DNA from: Byssovorax sp.
Lineage (GTDB): Bacteria > Myxococcota_A > Polyangia > Polyangiales > Polyangiaceae
Reading direction: 5' to 3'
Length of the DNA stretch: 60,963 bases
Assembly (NCBI GenBank): GCA_025362495.1
Contig: JANYGI010000054.1
Location: 1 to 60,963 of the forward strand
Part shown: one piece after another, positions 50,155-58,672 of the stretch
Numbering within the stretch: position 1 is the first letter of the stretch
Layout of the letters: the number at the start of each line of letters is the position of its first letter
Program-made: the position numbers and the translations under genes
The notes under the pieces: model-generated
Databases searched by the model: none
Told to the model about the DNA's origin: nothing
The model's input: only the letters and a program-made list of their open reading frames with translations

Positions 50155-51213
50155 ATGCGCATGGCCGTGCTGACGTCGGGCGGCGACGCCCCGGGGATGA
50201 ACGCCGCGATCCGCACGATCGCCGTCGCGGGGATCAACCGAGGTCACACGATCTTCGGGATCCGCAGGGGATATCAGGGCCTCCTCGAGGGCGACGTCAC
50301 CGAGCTGCGGCTGGCCGACATCGAGGGCATCACCCACGTGGGCGGGACGATCCTCGGCTCGTCGCGCTCGGCCGAGTTCCCCACGCCCGAGGGTCAAGCT
50401 CGCGCCAAGGCCCGGCTGCGCGACCTCGACGTCCAGGCGCTGCTGGTGATCGGCGGTAACGGTTCGCTCGCGGGCGCGCACCTGCTCGGCGAGGACCGAT
50501 CGATCCAGGTGATCGGGCTGCCCGCGTCGATCGACAACGACATCGGCCACTCGGGCCTGTCGATCGGCGTCGACACCGCCTGCAACACGATCGTCGAGGC
50601 CTGCGATCGGATCTCCGATACGGCGCGCGCGCATCGTCGCGCCTTCGTCGTCGAGGTGATGGGCCGACGCTGCGGCTTCCTCGCGATGCGCGCGGGCCTC
50701 GCCGCAGAGGCCGACGCGATCCTGTACGGCGAGAGCGGCCTCGACGAAGACGCGCTCGTCGCGCAATTGCGCGAGGTGCTGCGCCGCGCCTTCGCGCCGG
50801 GGAGCCACAAGCGCCGCGTGCTGATCGTGAAATCGGAGGGCGTCACCGTCCCCGCGGCGCGCCTGGTGAAGCGCCTCAGCGAACATTTGGTGACAGATGC
50901 CCCTGGCGTGGATGTGCGAGAGACGGTGCTCGGCCACGTGGTCCGCGGCGGCAATCCGAGCGCGCTCGATCGCGTGATCGGCCAGCGTCTCGCGTACGCC
51001 TCGGTGATCGCCGCCGAGGCGGGCGCGCATGACATCATGCTCGGCTGGGAGGTGCAGGGAGGCTTCGGCGCAGAGACGGCCGATCCGTCGGTGCGCGTGA
51101 TCCCCCTCGCCGAGGTGCTCGCCGAGACGGAGCGTCAGCTCGACGGCACGAGCCCGATCGTGAAGAAGCGAATGGAGCTGCTGCGCCAGGTGGAGCACCT
51201 GCTCGCGCTGTGA
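50155..51213 (+). CDS. 6-phosphofructokinase family protein
   Basis: A 352-residue glycolytic phosphofructokinase. The nucleotide-binding start LTSGGDAPGMNAAIRT, the substrate motif PASIDNDIGHSGLSIGVDTA (catalytic Asp in DND) and VEVMGRRCG are present. At the Mg/phosphate site, where bacterial enzymes have GGDGS, this one reads IGGNGSLAGA: the Asp is replaced by Asn. The following Gly and the Ala in PASID are as in ATP-using, not pyrophosphate-using, enzymes. Length is slightly above the bacterial norm of 320. Activity may be reduced or altered; this needs testing. Confidence 0.9.
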   Translation: MRMAVLTSGGDAPGMNAAIRTIAVAGINRGHTIFGIRRGYQGLLEGDVTELRLADIEGITHVGGTILGSSRSAEFPTPEGQARAKARLRDLDVQALLVIGGNGSLAGAHLLGEDRSIQVIGLPASIDNDIGHSGLSIGVDTACNTIVEACDRISDTARAHRRAFVVEVMGRRCGFLAMRAGLAAEADAILYGESGLDEDALVAQLREVLRRAFAPGSHKRRVLIVKSEGVTVPAARLVKRLSEHLVTDAPGVDVRETVLGHVVRGGNPSALDRVIGQRLAYASVIAAEAGAHDIMLGWEVQGGFGAETADPSVRVIPLAEVLAETERQLDGTSPIVKKRMELLRQVEHLLAL

Positions 51214-51222
51214 GCTCGACCG

Positions 51223-51894
51223 TCAGCGCGGCGTGATGAAGTCGCCCTTGTCGGGGATCGTCGTCGTGAGCTGACCGTTGCGATCGTAGGGCAAGTAGCG
51301 CGGCTGAACGGCGGCGGCCTGCGAGGCGTAGGCGCTGTTCATGATCTGCCAGTGCACGTGCGGGTTGGTGGTGTGCCCCGAGTTGCCGCAGCGGCCGAGC
51401 TCGGTCCCGGTGCCGACGATCTGGCCGGGGTGCACGCGAATCGTGCTGGGGATCATGTGCGCCATCAGCGAGAACTCGCCGTTCTGATGGTCGATCACGA
51501 CGTAATTGCCGTGCTGATCGTAGCCGTTGACGACACCCGGCGTGTTGTCGGGGATGCCGTCGACGGCGATGACGACGACGCCCTGCGCGTCCGCGAGGAT
51601 CGGCTGCCCGTACGCGGGATAATCGGTGTTCTTCTTGCCGTCGGCGTTCGCGACTTTGCCTTCCGCCGTCGGGAGCACGATGTCGATCGCGAAAGCTTGG
51701 TCGTGCGGGTTGCCGTAATGCGTGCGCTGGATCAGCCAGCGTCCGTTGAACGGCAGGCGATACCCCGCGATGATCCCGGGCGGCCCGATCTGGGTGACGA
51801 CCGGCACCCCGGGAGGAAACGCCGGGCCGGACGGCGCGCAGGCAACGGCGAGGAGCGGAGCGAGGAGAGCGAAGGCAAAGCGAGCTCGGGGCAT
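51223..51894 (-). CDS. M23-family peptidase lipoprotein
   Basis: A 223-residue protein with a lipoprotein signal (FALLAPLLAVACAPS; start ATG 51894) and an M23 domain. Zinc ligands are in NPHDQAFAIDI (H-x-x-x-x-x-D pattern) and NPHVHWQI (HxH), and GYDQHGNYVVIDHQNG with GRCGNSGHT are typical of the fold. Active members cleave peptidoglycan cross-links; the intact metal site suggests activity. It is the last gene of the sigma-factor / HtrA cluster, separated from the previous gene by 65 bases. Confidence 0.85.
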   Translation of the reverse strand: MPRARFAFALLAPLLAVACAPSGPAFPPGVPVVTQIGPPGIIAGYRLPFNGRWLIQRTHYGNPHDQAFAIDIVLPTAEGKVANADGKKNTDYPAYGQPILADAQGVVVIAVDGIPDNTPGVVNGYDQHGNYVVIDHQNGEFSLMAHMIPSTIRVHPGQIVGTGTELGRCGNSGHTTNPHVHWQIMNSAYASQAAAVQPRYLPYDRNGQLTTTIPDKGDFITPR

Positions 51895-51959
51895 GATCGA
51901 GAGGCTCGCGCGGGTGACGCCCCGGCGTCCAGCGGATCGCGAACGATCCGCGGACGACA

Positions 51960-52472
51960 CTACGGATTCACCTTGATGCCGATGACGAGGGTGCCGCCTT
52001 TGTACGTCTGCCCGGCGACGAAGAACGGCTCGCCCGGCTTGGCGTTGACCTCGAGCAGCGGGAGGAAGGTGTTGCCATCCGGCTTCTGAATGCTCGCGGT
52101 GACGACGAACTTGCGCGGCTCGCCCTTCTTCTTGGAGTCGATGACGTCTTTCAGCGTCACCATCAGCTCGCGGCCGGTGGGGAGCTTGGTGGTCGTCGAT
52201 TTGCCCTTCTGGAGCGGGAGCTTGACGCGCTCGAGGAGCTTGTAGCTGTTGTAGGAGGAGAACGGCGGCTGCGCGAGCGCGGGCATCTTTCCGATCTTCG
52301 GATCGATACCGCTGCCGTCGTTGGTCGCGTGAAGAATCACGATCTCGACCGCCACCTCGGCGGGAGCGGCCTCGGCGGGCTTGCCCGACTCGTCAGCGAG
52401 CGCGCCGCCGCTGCCCGCGGCCAGGGTGACGCTCAGTGCGGCGGTCATCGCGAGAAACAAGCGCGTCATCAT
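51960..52472 (-). CDS. Exported protein downstream of the putative anti-sigma factor
   Basis: A 170-residue protein with a signal peptide (MTRLFLAMTAALSVTLAAGSGGALA) and a beta-rich mature domain containing VEIVILHATNDGSGIDP, LPLQKGKSTTTKLPTG and FFVAGQTYKGGTLVIGIKV. No enzyme motif is seen; similar short exported domains are common in myxobacteria. ATG 52472 overlaps the stop of the anti-sigma gene by four bases, so it is made together with the sigma factor pair and may report on envelope state. Confidence 0.75.
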   Translation of the reverse strand: MMTRLFLAMTAALSVTLAAGSGGALADESGKPAEAAPAEVAVEIVILHATNDGSGIDPKIGKMPALAQPPFSSYNSYKLLERVKLPLQKGKSTTTKLPTGRELMVTLKDVIDSKKKGEPRKFVVTASIQKPDGNTFLPLLEVNAKPGEPFFVAGQTYKGGTLVIGIKVNP

Positions 52473-53152
52473 CGTTCTCCAGCGGCGTCGTCGTTGAGCC
52501 AAACCACAGTGGTGGTGGCGTTTGACGCGGCCGACCCCGTGGGCACGTAAAAAATCGACCCCATCCGCGTGCCAAAATCGACGGCGGCGATTTCGACCCC
52601 ATGCTCGCCGTCCGCTTCGACGACAGCTTCGGCGATCTTCGCCGGCGCAGGCGGTGCGACGACGACGACCGGTCGAGCCTCCGTCTGCACGGTGGGCTGG
52701 GTCGAGGCGAGGTCCGGCTGGACGGCAGCGCGGCCCCAGATCATCAGCGCTGCGGCCGCGGCGATGGCCGCCGCTGCGAGAGCGAAGATCCCGCGTGAGT
52801 TGTCGTTGGCGGCCCTGGCGGCCCGCGGAGCGACCGGCGTGAGCGCGATCGGCGCGGCTGCCGCGCGCACCGGCGTCGGCGCGGCGTGAACGACGCCGTT
52901 CGAGCGCGATTCGGCCGCGATCTGGGCCATCAGCGCGTCGGCGATGCCGTCGGCCGGCGAGGCCGAAGCGGTGGCCCGCTCGCGAACGATCCCGGACACG
53001 AGGCCGAGCGACGACAGCTTGCGACGCGCACCGGACTCACGCGCGAGGAAGGCTTCCACCGCGGTGATCCGATCGGCGTCGAGCTCGCCGTCGGCGTAGA
53101 GCATCAGCTCGAGATCCGACGGAATGGCTGCTTTTGTCGGGTTTTCGCTCAT
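52469..53152 (-). CDS. Putative anti-sigma factor (single-pass membrane protein)
   Basis: A 227-residue protein. The N-terminal 75 residues (LELMLYADGELDADRITAVEAFLARES...) have the small helical layout of an anti-sigma domain, starting with the Y-x-D-G-E-L pattern typical of RseA/ChrR-type partners, but without the zinc HxxxCxxC. One transmembrane helix (about 121-140, GIFALAAAAIAAAAALMIWG) is followed by a Pro/Val/Ala-rich periplasmic tail. Its start overlaps the sigma-factor stop (ATGA). It probably binds the adjacent sigma factor at the membrane. Confidence 0.78.
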   Translation of the reverse strand: MSENPTKAAIPSDLELMLYADGELDADRITAVEAFLARESGARRKLSSLGLVSGIVRERATASASPADGIADALMAQIAAESRSNGVVHAAPTPVRAAAAPIALTPVAPRAARAANDNSRGIFALAAAAIAAAAALMIWGRAAVQPDLASTQPTVQTEARPVVVVAPPAPAKIAEAVVEADGEHGVEIAAVDFGTRMGSIFYVPTGSAASNATTTVVWLNDDAAGER

Positions 53153-53979
53153 GCTACATCCTCCGGCTCGTCGGCGTTCGGTTCGCGCATTCGAGCGCCA
53201 CCCTCTTCAGCGTAACAATCGGCGAGGGCGCGCTGGAGCTTCTGCCGGGCGTGGAAGAGGCGACTCATGATCGTTCCCTTCGAGACGCCCATGGATTGCG
53301 CCATCTCTTCGTAAGACATCCCTTCCACCTCTCGCATCAGGATGACGCCTCGGTGGTAGGGAGGGAGAGCGTCGAGCGCGGCCTGGATGCGGCCGGCGAT
53401 TTCCTGCCGGCGCAGGACGTCGAGTGGGTCGGCCCCGTCGATGCGCGACACCAGTGCGAAATCACTCTCTTCTTCGGGGATGGGCTGAGCATCTTGAAGC
53501 TCGGCGTCCTTGCGGCCGGGCTTGCGCATGAGGTCGATCGCCAGATTGGTGACGATCCGGTAAAGCCACGTGAAGAACGATGAGCCGCCCTGGAAGGCGC
53601 CAAGGCCGCGATAGACGCGGAGGAAGGCCTCCTGGACCAGCTCGCGCGCGTCGTTTTCGTCGTGGACGAGGCCCATCGCGATCGCGAAGGCGCGCCGCTG
53701 ATGGCGCTCGACGAGGCTGCGAAACGCGGCCTTGTCGCCTTTCTGTGCGAGAACGATGAGCCCACGATCTTCCTCCGCCTCTCGACGCCTGGCCTCCTTG
53801 GACGCTTGGGCCGAGGGGGTATTCACGCGTCGCGGGATCGGCTCGAAGACCGACGGAAAGCCGTTCGACACCGCGTCGTGGGCGAGATCGTCGTCGCCCA
53901 TCAGGTCGGGCTCTTCCCCGGAGCCGACACGAGGCTCGGGACGAGGAGTCGCGTCCGGGTGACTGGGCGTGGTGGACAC
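53149..53979 (-). CDS. ECF (RpoE-like) sigma factor
   Basis: A 276-residue sigma factor with a long N-terminal extension (about 70 residues). Region 2 is seen in HQRRAFAIAMGLVHDENDARELVQEAF and FFTWLYRIVTNLAID, region 4 in LPPYHRGVILMREVEGMSYEEMAQSMGVSKGTIMSRLFHAR. GTG 53979 gives the longest product; an ATG at about residue 27 is an alternative. Downstream lies the anti-sigma gene (four-base overlap) and upstream the HtrA protease gene, an arrangement like rpoE-rseA-degP/mucD loci. It probably responds to envelope stress. Confidence 0.88.
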   Translation of the reverse strand: MSTTPSHPDATPRPEPRVGSGEEPDLMGDDDLAHDAVSNGFPSVFEPIPRRVNTPSAQASKEARRREAEEDRGLIVLAQKGDKAAFRSLVERHQRRAFAIAMGLVHDENDARELVQEAFLRVYRGLGAFQGGSSFFTWLYRIVTNLAIDLMRKPGRKDAELQDAQPIPEEESDFALVSRIDGADPLDVLRRQEIAGRIQAALDALPPYHRGVILMREVEGMSYEEMAQSMGVSKGTIMSRLFHARQKLQRALADCYAEEGGARMREPNADEPEDVA

Positions 53980-54035
53980 GGGCGTCAGCTTACTTCACAG
54001 CGCAGGTTTGGGGCAGCGGACGCGCGCGCCGCCGG

Positions 54036-55205
54036 TCAGTGATCGTCATCGCCCTCGCCCTGGTCGGCGAGCTCGCCCAGCGTGACGCGGAGATCGAAGG
54101 TGCGCTCTGCTCGCGCGACCCGGACGGTGGCGACCTTGTTCACGCCGGCGATGCTCGCGAGCCAGCGGAGCTCGTTCGGGCCTTCGATCGGCTTGCCGTC
54201 GAAGGCCACGATCACGTCGTCCGCGGCGAGGCCCGCGCGCTCGGCCGGGCCGCCCGCGAGCACCCGCGTGACCCAGGCGCCCTTGCGATCAGGGCGATGG
54301 AGCCGCGTGGCATCGGTCGGGTTCAGCGGATCGACCTCGACGCCGATGGCGCTGCGCCGCAGCTTCCCGTCGCGCAGCAGCGTCGGCAGGAGCTGCTTCA
54401 CCATGTTGATCGGGATGGCGAAGCCGATGCTGTTGGCGTTGGCGCGCACCGCGGCGTTGATGCCCACGACCTCGCCGCGCGCGTTGAGCAGCGGGCCGCC
54501 CGAGTTGCCCGGGTTGATGCTCGCGTCCGTCTGCAAAAAGTTGAAATAGCCGCTGGGATCGAGGCCTTTCACGTCGTCGCGGGTGCGGCCCTTGGCCGAG
54601 AGGATGCCCGCGGACACCGTGTGCGAGAGGCCGAACGGGTTGCCGATCGCCACGACCCAATCGCCGACGTCGATCACGTCGGAGTCGCCGAGCGGGACCG
54701 AGGCGAGGCCGGTCTTGTCGACCTTCAGCACCGCGATGTCGGTGTGCTTGTCGCGACCGACGACCGTGCCCTTGAGCTCGAGGCCGCTCGAGAAGCTGAC
54801 CATCACGTCGGTCGCGTCCTCGATCACGTGGTTGTTCGTGAGCAAGTAGCCGTCGGGATCGTAGACGAACGCCGTGCCGAGGCCCTCGGCGACGACGCGC
54901 TTGCGGCCGCTCTGCGTCGTGCGTTCGACGCGGGATTTCACGGTCGCCACGGCGGGATCGGCCCGGCGCGCCAGCGGCGCGAACGAGACCGGCATGCCCT
55001 CGCCGCTCAAGATGGCAGGCGGCGGCACCGGCGGCGCGACCGCGACGAGCGCCGTCGCCGTCGGGATCGCGAGCGCGCCCGCCGGGAGCCCCGGGCCGGG
55101 CGCCCCCGTGGTGCCGCTCGCGGACGAGCCATTGCCACAGCCCGCGGCCGCCGCGAGCAACGCGGCCGAGAGCACGATCGCAGTTGCCCGCAGCGGGTTG
55201 CTCAC
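54036..55205 (-). CDS. HtrA/DegP-type serine protease with one PDZ domain
   Basis: A 389-residue periplasmic protease with a lipobox-like signal (ALLAAAAGCGNG). The trypsin-like domain (about 75-270) has the catalytic His in LLTNNHVIEDA, Asp in DKHTDIAVLKV and Ser in NPGNSGGPLLN. One PDZ domain follows at about 285-375 (AWVTRVLAGGPAERAGL, DDVIVAFDGKPI). The tail is acidic (DQGEGDDDH). Such proteases cleave misfolded periplasmic proteins and can activate an RpoE system. It overlaps the DUF1844 gene upstream (ATGA) and precedes the ECF sigma-factor gene by 56 bases. Confidence 0.93.
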   Translation of the reverse strand: MSNPLRATAIVLSAALLAAAAGCGNGSSASGTTGAPGPGLPAGALAIPTATALVAVAPPVPPPAILSGEGMPVSFAPLARRADPAVATVKSRVERTTQSGRKRVVAEGLGTAFVYDPDGYLLTNNHVIEDATDVMVSFSSGLELKGTVVGRDKHTDIAVLKVDKTGLASVPLGDSDVIDVGDWVVAIGNPFGLSHTVSAGILSAKGRTRDDVKGLDPSGYFNFLQTDASINPGNSGGPLLNARGEVVGINAAVRANANSIGFAIPINMVKQLLPTLLRDGKLRRSAIGVEVDPLNPTDATRLHRPDRKGAWVTRVLAGGPAERAGLAADDVIVAFDGKPIEGPNELRWLASIAGVNKVATVRVARAERTFDLRVTLGELADQGEGDDDH

Positions 55206-55477
55206 GTTCCCTTCGCGACCTCGACAAACCGCATTCGCAGATCGTAGAGGGCCTGATCGAGCAAGCGTTCCTCTTCGCCCGTCAGGTTACCGCGGGTCTT
55301 TTCCTGCAGGAGACCGAGGAGATCGATGTCCTGGCGCGCGAGCTCCGGGTTGCGCTCCGGTTGACCGTCGAGGTTCGGCGCGTCGCCAAGGTGGACGTAC
55401 GCCGAGCCGATGATCGAGAGGACGAACGTGGAGAAGTCGAGGGTCGGCAGATCCGGCCCCCCCTCGCTCCCTTTCAC
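55202..55477 (-). CDS. DUF1844 family protein
   Basis: A 91-residue protein with the DUF1844 core LDFSTFVLSIIGSAYVHLGD followed by ARQDIDLLGLLQEKTRGNL and LLDQALYDLRMRF. The family is common in Deltaproteobacteria and Acidobacteria; its function is unknown. The start is GTG 55477, overlapping the stop of the 63-residue gene (GTGA); its stop overlaps the HtrA start (ATGA). Confidence 0.88.
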   Translation of the reverse strand: MKGSEGGPDLPTLDFSTFVLSIIGSAYVHLGDAPNLDGQPERNPELARQDIDLLGLLQEKTRGNLTGEEERLLDQALYDLRMRFVEVAKGT

Positions 55478-55665
55478 TCGTCGCCCCCGTTGCCCGAGAG
55501 CGCGGGCTGCTCGTAGTTGAGCGACTCGGACTGCGACTCGAGATCGGGGAGCTCGGAGAGGTGACGCTCGATCGCCTTGGCGTCGAGCTGGCCCGCGCCG
55601 ATGAGGCGGGCGCGCACCCGGAGGTCGAGATCCCACGCGCTCAGCTTGCCCTTGTCTGCTTTCAT
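55474..55665 (-). CDS. Small acidic protein (63 aa), unknown function
   Basis: A 63-residue protein (MKADKGKLSAWDLDLRVRAR...) with a basic N-terminal half and an acidic C-terminal end. GAGGAGA lies upstream of the ATG, a good ribosome binding site. It is the first gene of the DUF1844-HtrA-sigma cluster and overlaps DUF1844 by four bases. No family recognised. Confidence 0.7.
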   Translation of the reverse strand: MKADKGKLSAWDLDLRVRARLIGAGQLDAKAIERHLSELPDLESQSESLNYEQPALSGNGGDE

Positions 55666-55747
55666 ATCGTGCCGTTCTCCTCGTCGTACTGTGGCGGCTC
55701 GCGGCGCTCGGGCGCCCGGCCTTCATCGTTCTGCTGTCAGCGCGCGA

Positions 55748-56371
55748 TCAGCTCGGCTGGCTCTTCTTCGTGAGCTGCACGAGCTCGGTCGGGGCCGCGT
55801 GATCGTGATCGTGGCCCGCGTGATCGTGGCCGTCGCCATCGTGGCTGTGATCGTGGCCGCAGCCCTCGTGATCGTGATCGTGATCCGCGCGCTGCTCGAG
55901 GTCGGACTGGGCCTCGGCGATCTCTTCCTCGGTCGCGGCGCGCACCGTGGCGACCTCGACCTCGAAGCGGACCTTCTGCCCGGCGAGCGGGTGGTTCGTG
56001 TCAACCACGAACGCGTCGTCGTGGACCTCGAGCACGCGCATGGCGATCGGATCGCCGTCGGGGCCGTGGGCCATGAACTCGTCGCCGGCGGCGACCTTGT
56101 CGGAGTCGGGGAAGTCGGCCTTGTCGACCTCGAGCAGGCCCTCTTCGTCGCGCTCACCGAAAGCGTCCTCGGGATCAAGGGTGAACACGCGCTTGTCGCC
56201 GGCGTGGAGGCCGGTGAGGTTCTTCTCCAGACCGGGGACGATCTGCGCGTAACCATGAACGTATTCGAGCGGCTCGCCCGAGGTCGCGTGGTCTACCTCC
56301 TCGCCCTTCTCATCGAAGAGCACGTAGGAGACGGTGACGACAGTATCCGGGGCGATGGCGATGGCAGTCAT
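55748..56371 (-). CDS. SlyD-like FKBP-type peptidyl-prolyl isomerase with His-rich tail
   Basis: A 207-residue isomerase with the FKBP/insert-in-flap layout of SlyD: VSYVLFDEKGEEVDHATSG, YVHGYAQIVPGLEKNLTGL, GDKRVFTLDPEDAFGE, then a flap domain and NHPLAGQKVRFEVEV. The C-terminal 50 residues are His/Asp-rich (DHDHDHEGCGHDHSHDG), a metal-binding tail as in nickel-handling SlyD proteins. ATG 56371 was chosen because MTAIAIAPDTVV is the usual start; a longer frame begins at 56392. It accelerates proline isomerisation and probably binds divalent metals. Confidence 0.93.
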   Translation of the reverse strand: MTAIAIAPDTVVTVSYVLFDEKGEEVDHATSGEPLEYVHGYAQIVPGLEKNLTGLHAGDKRVFTLDPEDAFGERDEEGLLEVDKADFPDSDKVAAGDEFMAHGPDGDPIAMRVLEVHDDAFVVDTNHPLAGQKVRFEVEVATVRAATEEEIAEAQSDLEQRADHDHDHEGCGHDHSHDGDGHDHAGHDHDHAAPTELVQLTKKSQPS

Positions 56372-56526
56372 GGCTCGGCGGGGGTTTGCCACGGGGGTAC
56401 GGCGCTTTCAAGCAGAGCGGCAATGCATCACCTGTTCAGGCTGGCGGACCTGCCCCTCATCGCCCGTTGATTTGTGAAGTTTCGTGAAAGCGCTCCGGCT
56501 TCCAGCAGGGGTCAGAAATACGCCGA

Positions 56527-56541
56527 GGTCATGCTATGACC
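56527..56541. promoter_or_regulatory. Palindrome just upstream of the macA-like gene
   Basis: A perfect 15-base palindrome GGTCAT-GCT-ATGACC, eight bases before the ATG at 56550. It could be an operator for a repressor of the exporter operon, or affect translation by covering the ribosome binding site. No regulator gene is adjacent. Confidence 0.45.
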
Positions 56542-56549
56542 GCTCCCCG

Positions 56550-57872
56550 ATGGCCCAGCAGAGCGCTCCGGCGAACGTCACCGCAAGGGAACCCGCCTCG
56601 ACCGAGGGCGTGAAGTCGCCTTACCGCGAGCCCGCGAAGAGCGATCTCGAGCGTGATCTCTCGAAGGTCGATGGACGCAAATGGTTGCGTCGGCTCGGCG
56701 TCCTCCTGGCGATCCTCGCGGTCGTCGGCGGCGTCATGGGCTACCTCGCGAGCACCAAGCCGAAGCCGCCCCCGCGCTACGTGCTCGGGCAGACTTCGAA
56801 GGGCGACGTCTTCGAAACCGTGCAGTCGACAGGGCAAGTCCAGCCCCTCACCCAGGTCCAGGTCGGCGCGCAGGTGTCGGGCCGCATCACCAACGTGATG
56901 GTCGACTTCAACAGCCAGGTGAAGAAGGGCGACGTGCTCGCCGAGATCGATCCCACGCTGTTCGGCGCGCAGATCGACTCGGGCCGCGCGCAGATCTCCT
57001 CCGCGGCGGCGGCGGTGACCAAGGCCGACGCCAACGTGATCGCCGTGCGATCACGGCTCGAGCGCGCGAAGAAGCTGGTGGCCGAGGGCATCGGGACCCA
57101 GGCCGATCTCGAGCAGGCGCAGGGCGCCTACGACGTCGCCGTCGCCGACGTCGCCGCGACCAAGGCCAACGTCAACGCGCTCCAGGCGCAGCTCCGATCG
57201 TCGCGCACCAACCTCGAGTACACGCGGATCTTCTCGCCCATCGACGGCGTGGTGATCAGCCGCGCGATCGATCCCGGGCAGACGGTCGCGGCCAGCTTCC
57301 AGGCGCCCGTGCTCTTCGTGATCGCCCAGGATCTGCGGAAGATGCGCGTCCTCGCCGACATCGACGAGGCCGACGTCGGGCGCCTGAAAGAAGGCATCAC
57401 GGCCGAGGTCAGCGTCGACGCGTTCCCCGGCGAGAAGTTCAAGGGCACCGTCAGCCAGGTGCGCTTCAGCCCCACGAGCAACGCCGGCGTCGTCACGTAC
57501 GCCGCGGTGATCGAGGTCGACAACCCCGACGTGAAGCTGCGCCCCGGGATGACGGCGACGGTGTCGATCCGCACCGCCGAGATGCGCGACGCGCTGAGGC
57601 TCCCCAACGCCGCGCTGCGCTTCAAGCCCACGCCGCCTACCGACAAGGACGGGAAGAAGATCCCCCAGGATCCGCTGCCGCCGCTCGCCGCGCACAAGGG
57701 CCGCATCTACGTGCTCAGCGACGAGACGCCGGGCGCGGAGAAGGTCGTCATGAAGGAGATCGACATCGGCATCACCGACGGGATCACCACCGACCTCAAG
57801 ACCGACCTCACCGGGCTGAAGATCGTCGTCGACGAGACCGACGATCCGAGCAAGAAATCGAAGGTGTTCTGA
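56550..57872 (+). CDS. MacA-like periplasmic adaptor (HlyD family) of an ABC exporter
   Basis: A 440-residue protein. A cytoplasmic tail and one transmembrane helix (about 48-68, LGVLLAILAVVGGVMGYLAS) precede the adaptor regions: lipoyl/barrel-sandwich (QVGAQVSGRITNVMVDFNSQVKKGDVL), a coiled-coil hairpin (about 130-210, GRAQISSAAAAVTKADAN) and beta-barrel/membrane-proximal domains (VLADIDEADVGRLKEG, VTYAAVIEVDNPD, LRPGMTATVSI). It links the ABC exporter to an outer-membrane channel. The ATPase gene starts three bases after its stop, giving one operon. Confidence 0.93.
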   Translation: MAQQSAPANVTAREPASTEGVKSPYREPAKSDLERDLSKVDGRKWLRRLGVLLAILAVVGGVMGYLASTKPKPPPRYVLGQTSKGDVFETVQSTGQVQPLTQVQVGAQVSGRITNVMVDFNSQVKKGDVLAEIDPTLFGAQIDSGRAQISSAAAAVTKADANVIAVRSRLERAKKLVAEGIGTQADLEQAQGAYDVAVADVAATKANVNALQAQLRSSRTNLEYTRIFSPIDGVVISRAIDPGQTVAASFQAPVLFVIAQDLRKMRVLADIDEADVGRLKEGITAEVSVDAFPGEKFKGTVSQVRFSPTSNAGVVTYAAVIEVDNPDVKLRPGMTATVSIRTAEMRDALRLPNAALRFKPTPPTDKDGKKIPQDPLPPLAAHKGRIYVLSDETPGAEKVVMKEIDIGITDGITTDLKTDLTGLKIVVDETDDPSKKSKVF

Positions 57873-57874
57873 GC

Positions 57875-58654
57875 ATGGTCGCTGCAAGCACCGAGGCGGC
57901 GAGCGCCGTGTCCCCCGACGACATCATGTTCCTCGACGGGATCACCAAGGATTACGTCACGGAGGCCGTCACCGTGCACGCGCTCCGCCGCGTCGACATC
58001 ACGATCAAGCGCGGCGAGTTCGTGGCGATGGTCGGGCAGAGCGGCTCAGGCAAGAGCACGATGATGAACATCATCGGCTGCCTCGATCGCCCCACCGAAG
58101 GGCGCTACCTGCTCGACGGGATCGACGTCACCCACCGCAGCAACGACGCCCGCGCCGTCGTGCGCAACCGCCTCATCGGCTTCGTCTTCCAGGGGTTCAA
58201 CCTGCTGCCGCGCACCACGGCGCTCGAGAACGTGGAGCTGCCGCTCGTGTACCGCGGCGTCTCCGCGGGCGAGCGCGCCAAGCGGGCCCTCGAGGCGCTC
58301 GAGTCGGTCGGCCTCGCCGATCGGCTTCATCACACGCCGAACCAGCTCTCCGGCGGCCAGCAGCAGCGCGTCGCCATCGCGCGCGCCCTCGTCACCGAGC
58401 CGCCGCTCCTCCTCGCCGACGAGCCCACCGGCAACCTCGACACGCGCACCAGCTACGAGGTCCTCGGCCTGCTCCAGGAGCTCAACCGCAAAAACAAAAT
58501 CACCATCGTGCTCGTCACGCACGAGCCCGACATCGCCGCCTGCGCCAGCCGCGTGATCAACATGCGCGACGGCCGCGTCCGCAGCGACACGTACAACGAG
58601 GCCCCGGTCGACGCGCACCAGGCCCTCGCCGATCTGCCGCCGGTCGAAGAGTAG
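57875..58654 (+). CDS. MacB-like ABC transporter ATPase
   Basis: A 259-residue ABC ATPase with Walker [13 protein letters not shown]-loop FQGFNLL, signature [16 protein letters not shown], Walker [13 protein letters not shown] and H-loop THEP, all intact. The long [12 protein letters not shown] and [18 protein letters not shown] segments match the LolD/MacB group. It drives the permeases encoded downstream. A soluble separate ATPase, not fused to the permease, is the LolD-like form. Confidence 0.94.
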   Translation: MVAASTEAASAVSPDDIMFLDGITKDYVTEAVTVHALRRVDITIKRGEFVAMVGQSGSGKSTMMNIIGCLDRPTEGRYLLDGIDVTHRSNDARAVVRNRLIGFVFQGFNLLPRTTALENVELPLVYRGVSAGERAKRALEALESVGLADRLHHTPNQLSGGQQQRVAIARALVTEPPLLLADEPTGNLDTRTSYEVLGLLQELNRKNKITIVLVTHEPDIAACASRVINMRDGRVRSDTYNEAPVDAHQALADLPPVEE

Positions 58655-58672
58655 CGGCGGGGGATCGTCCCA

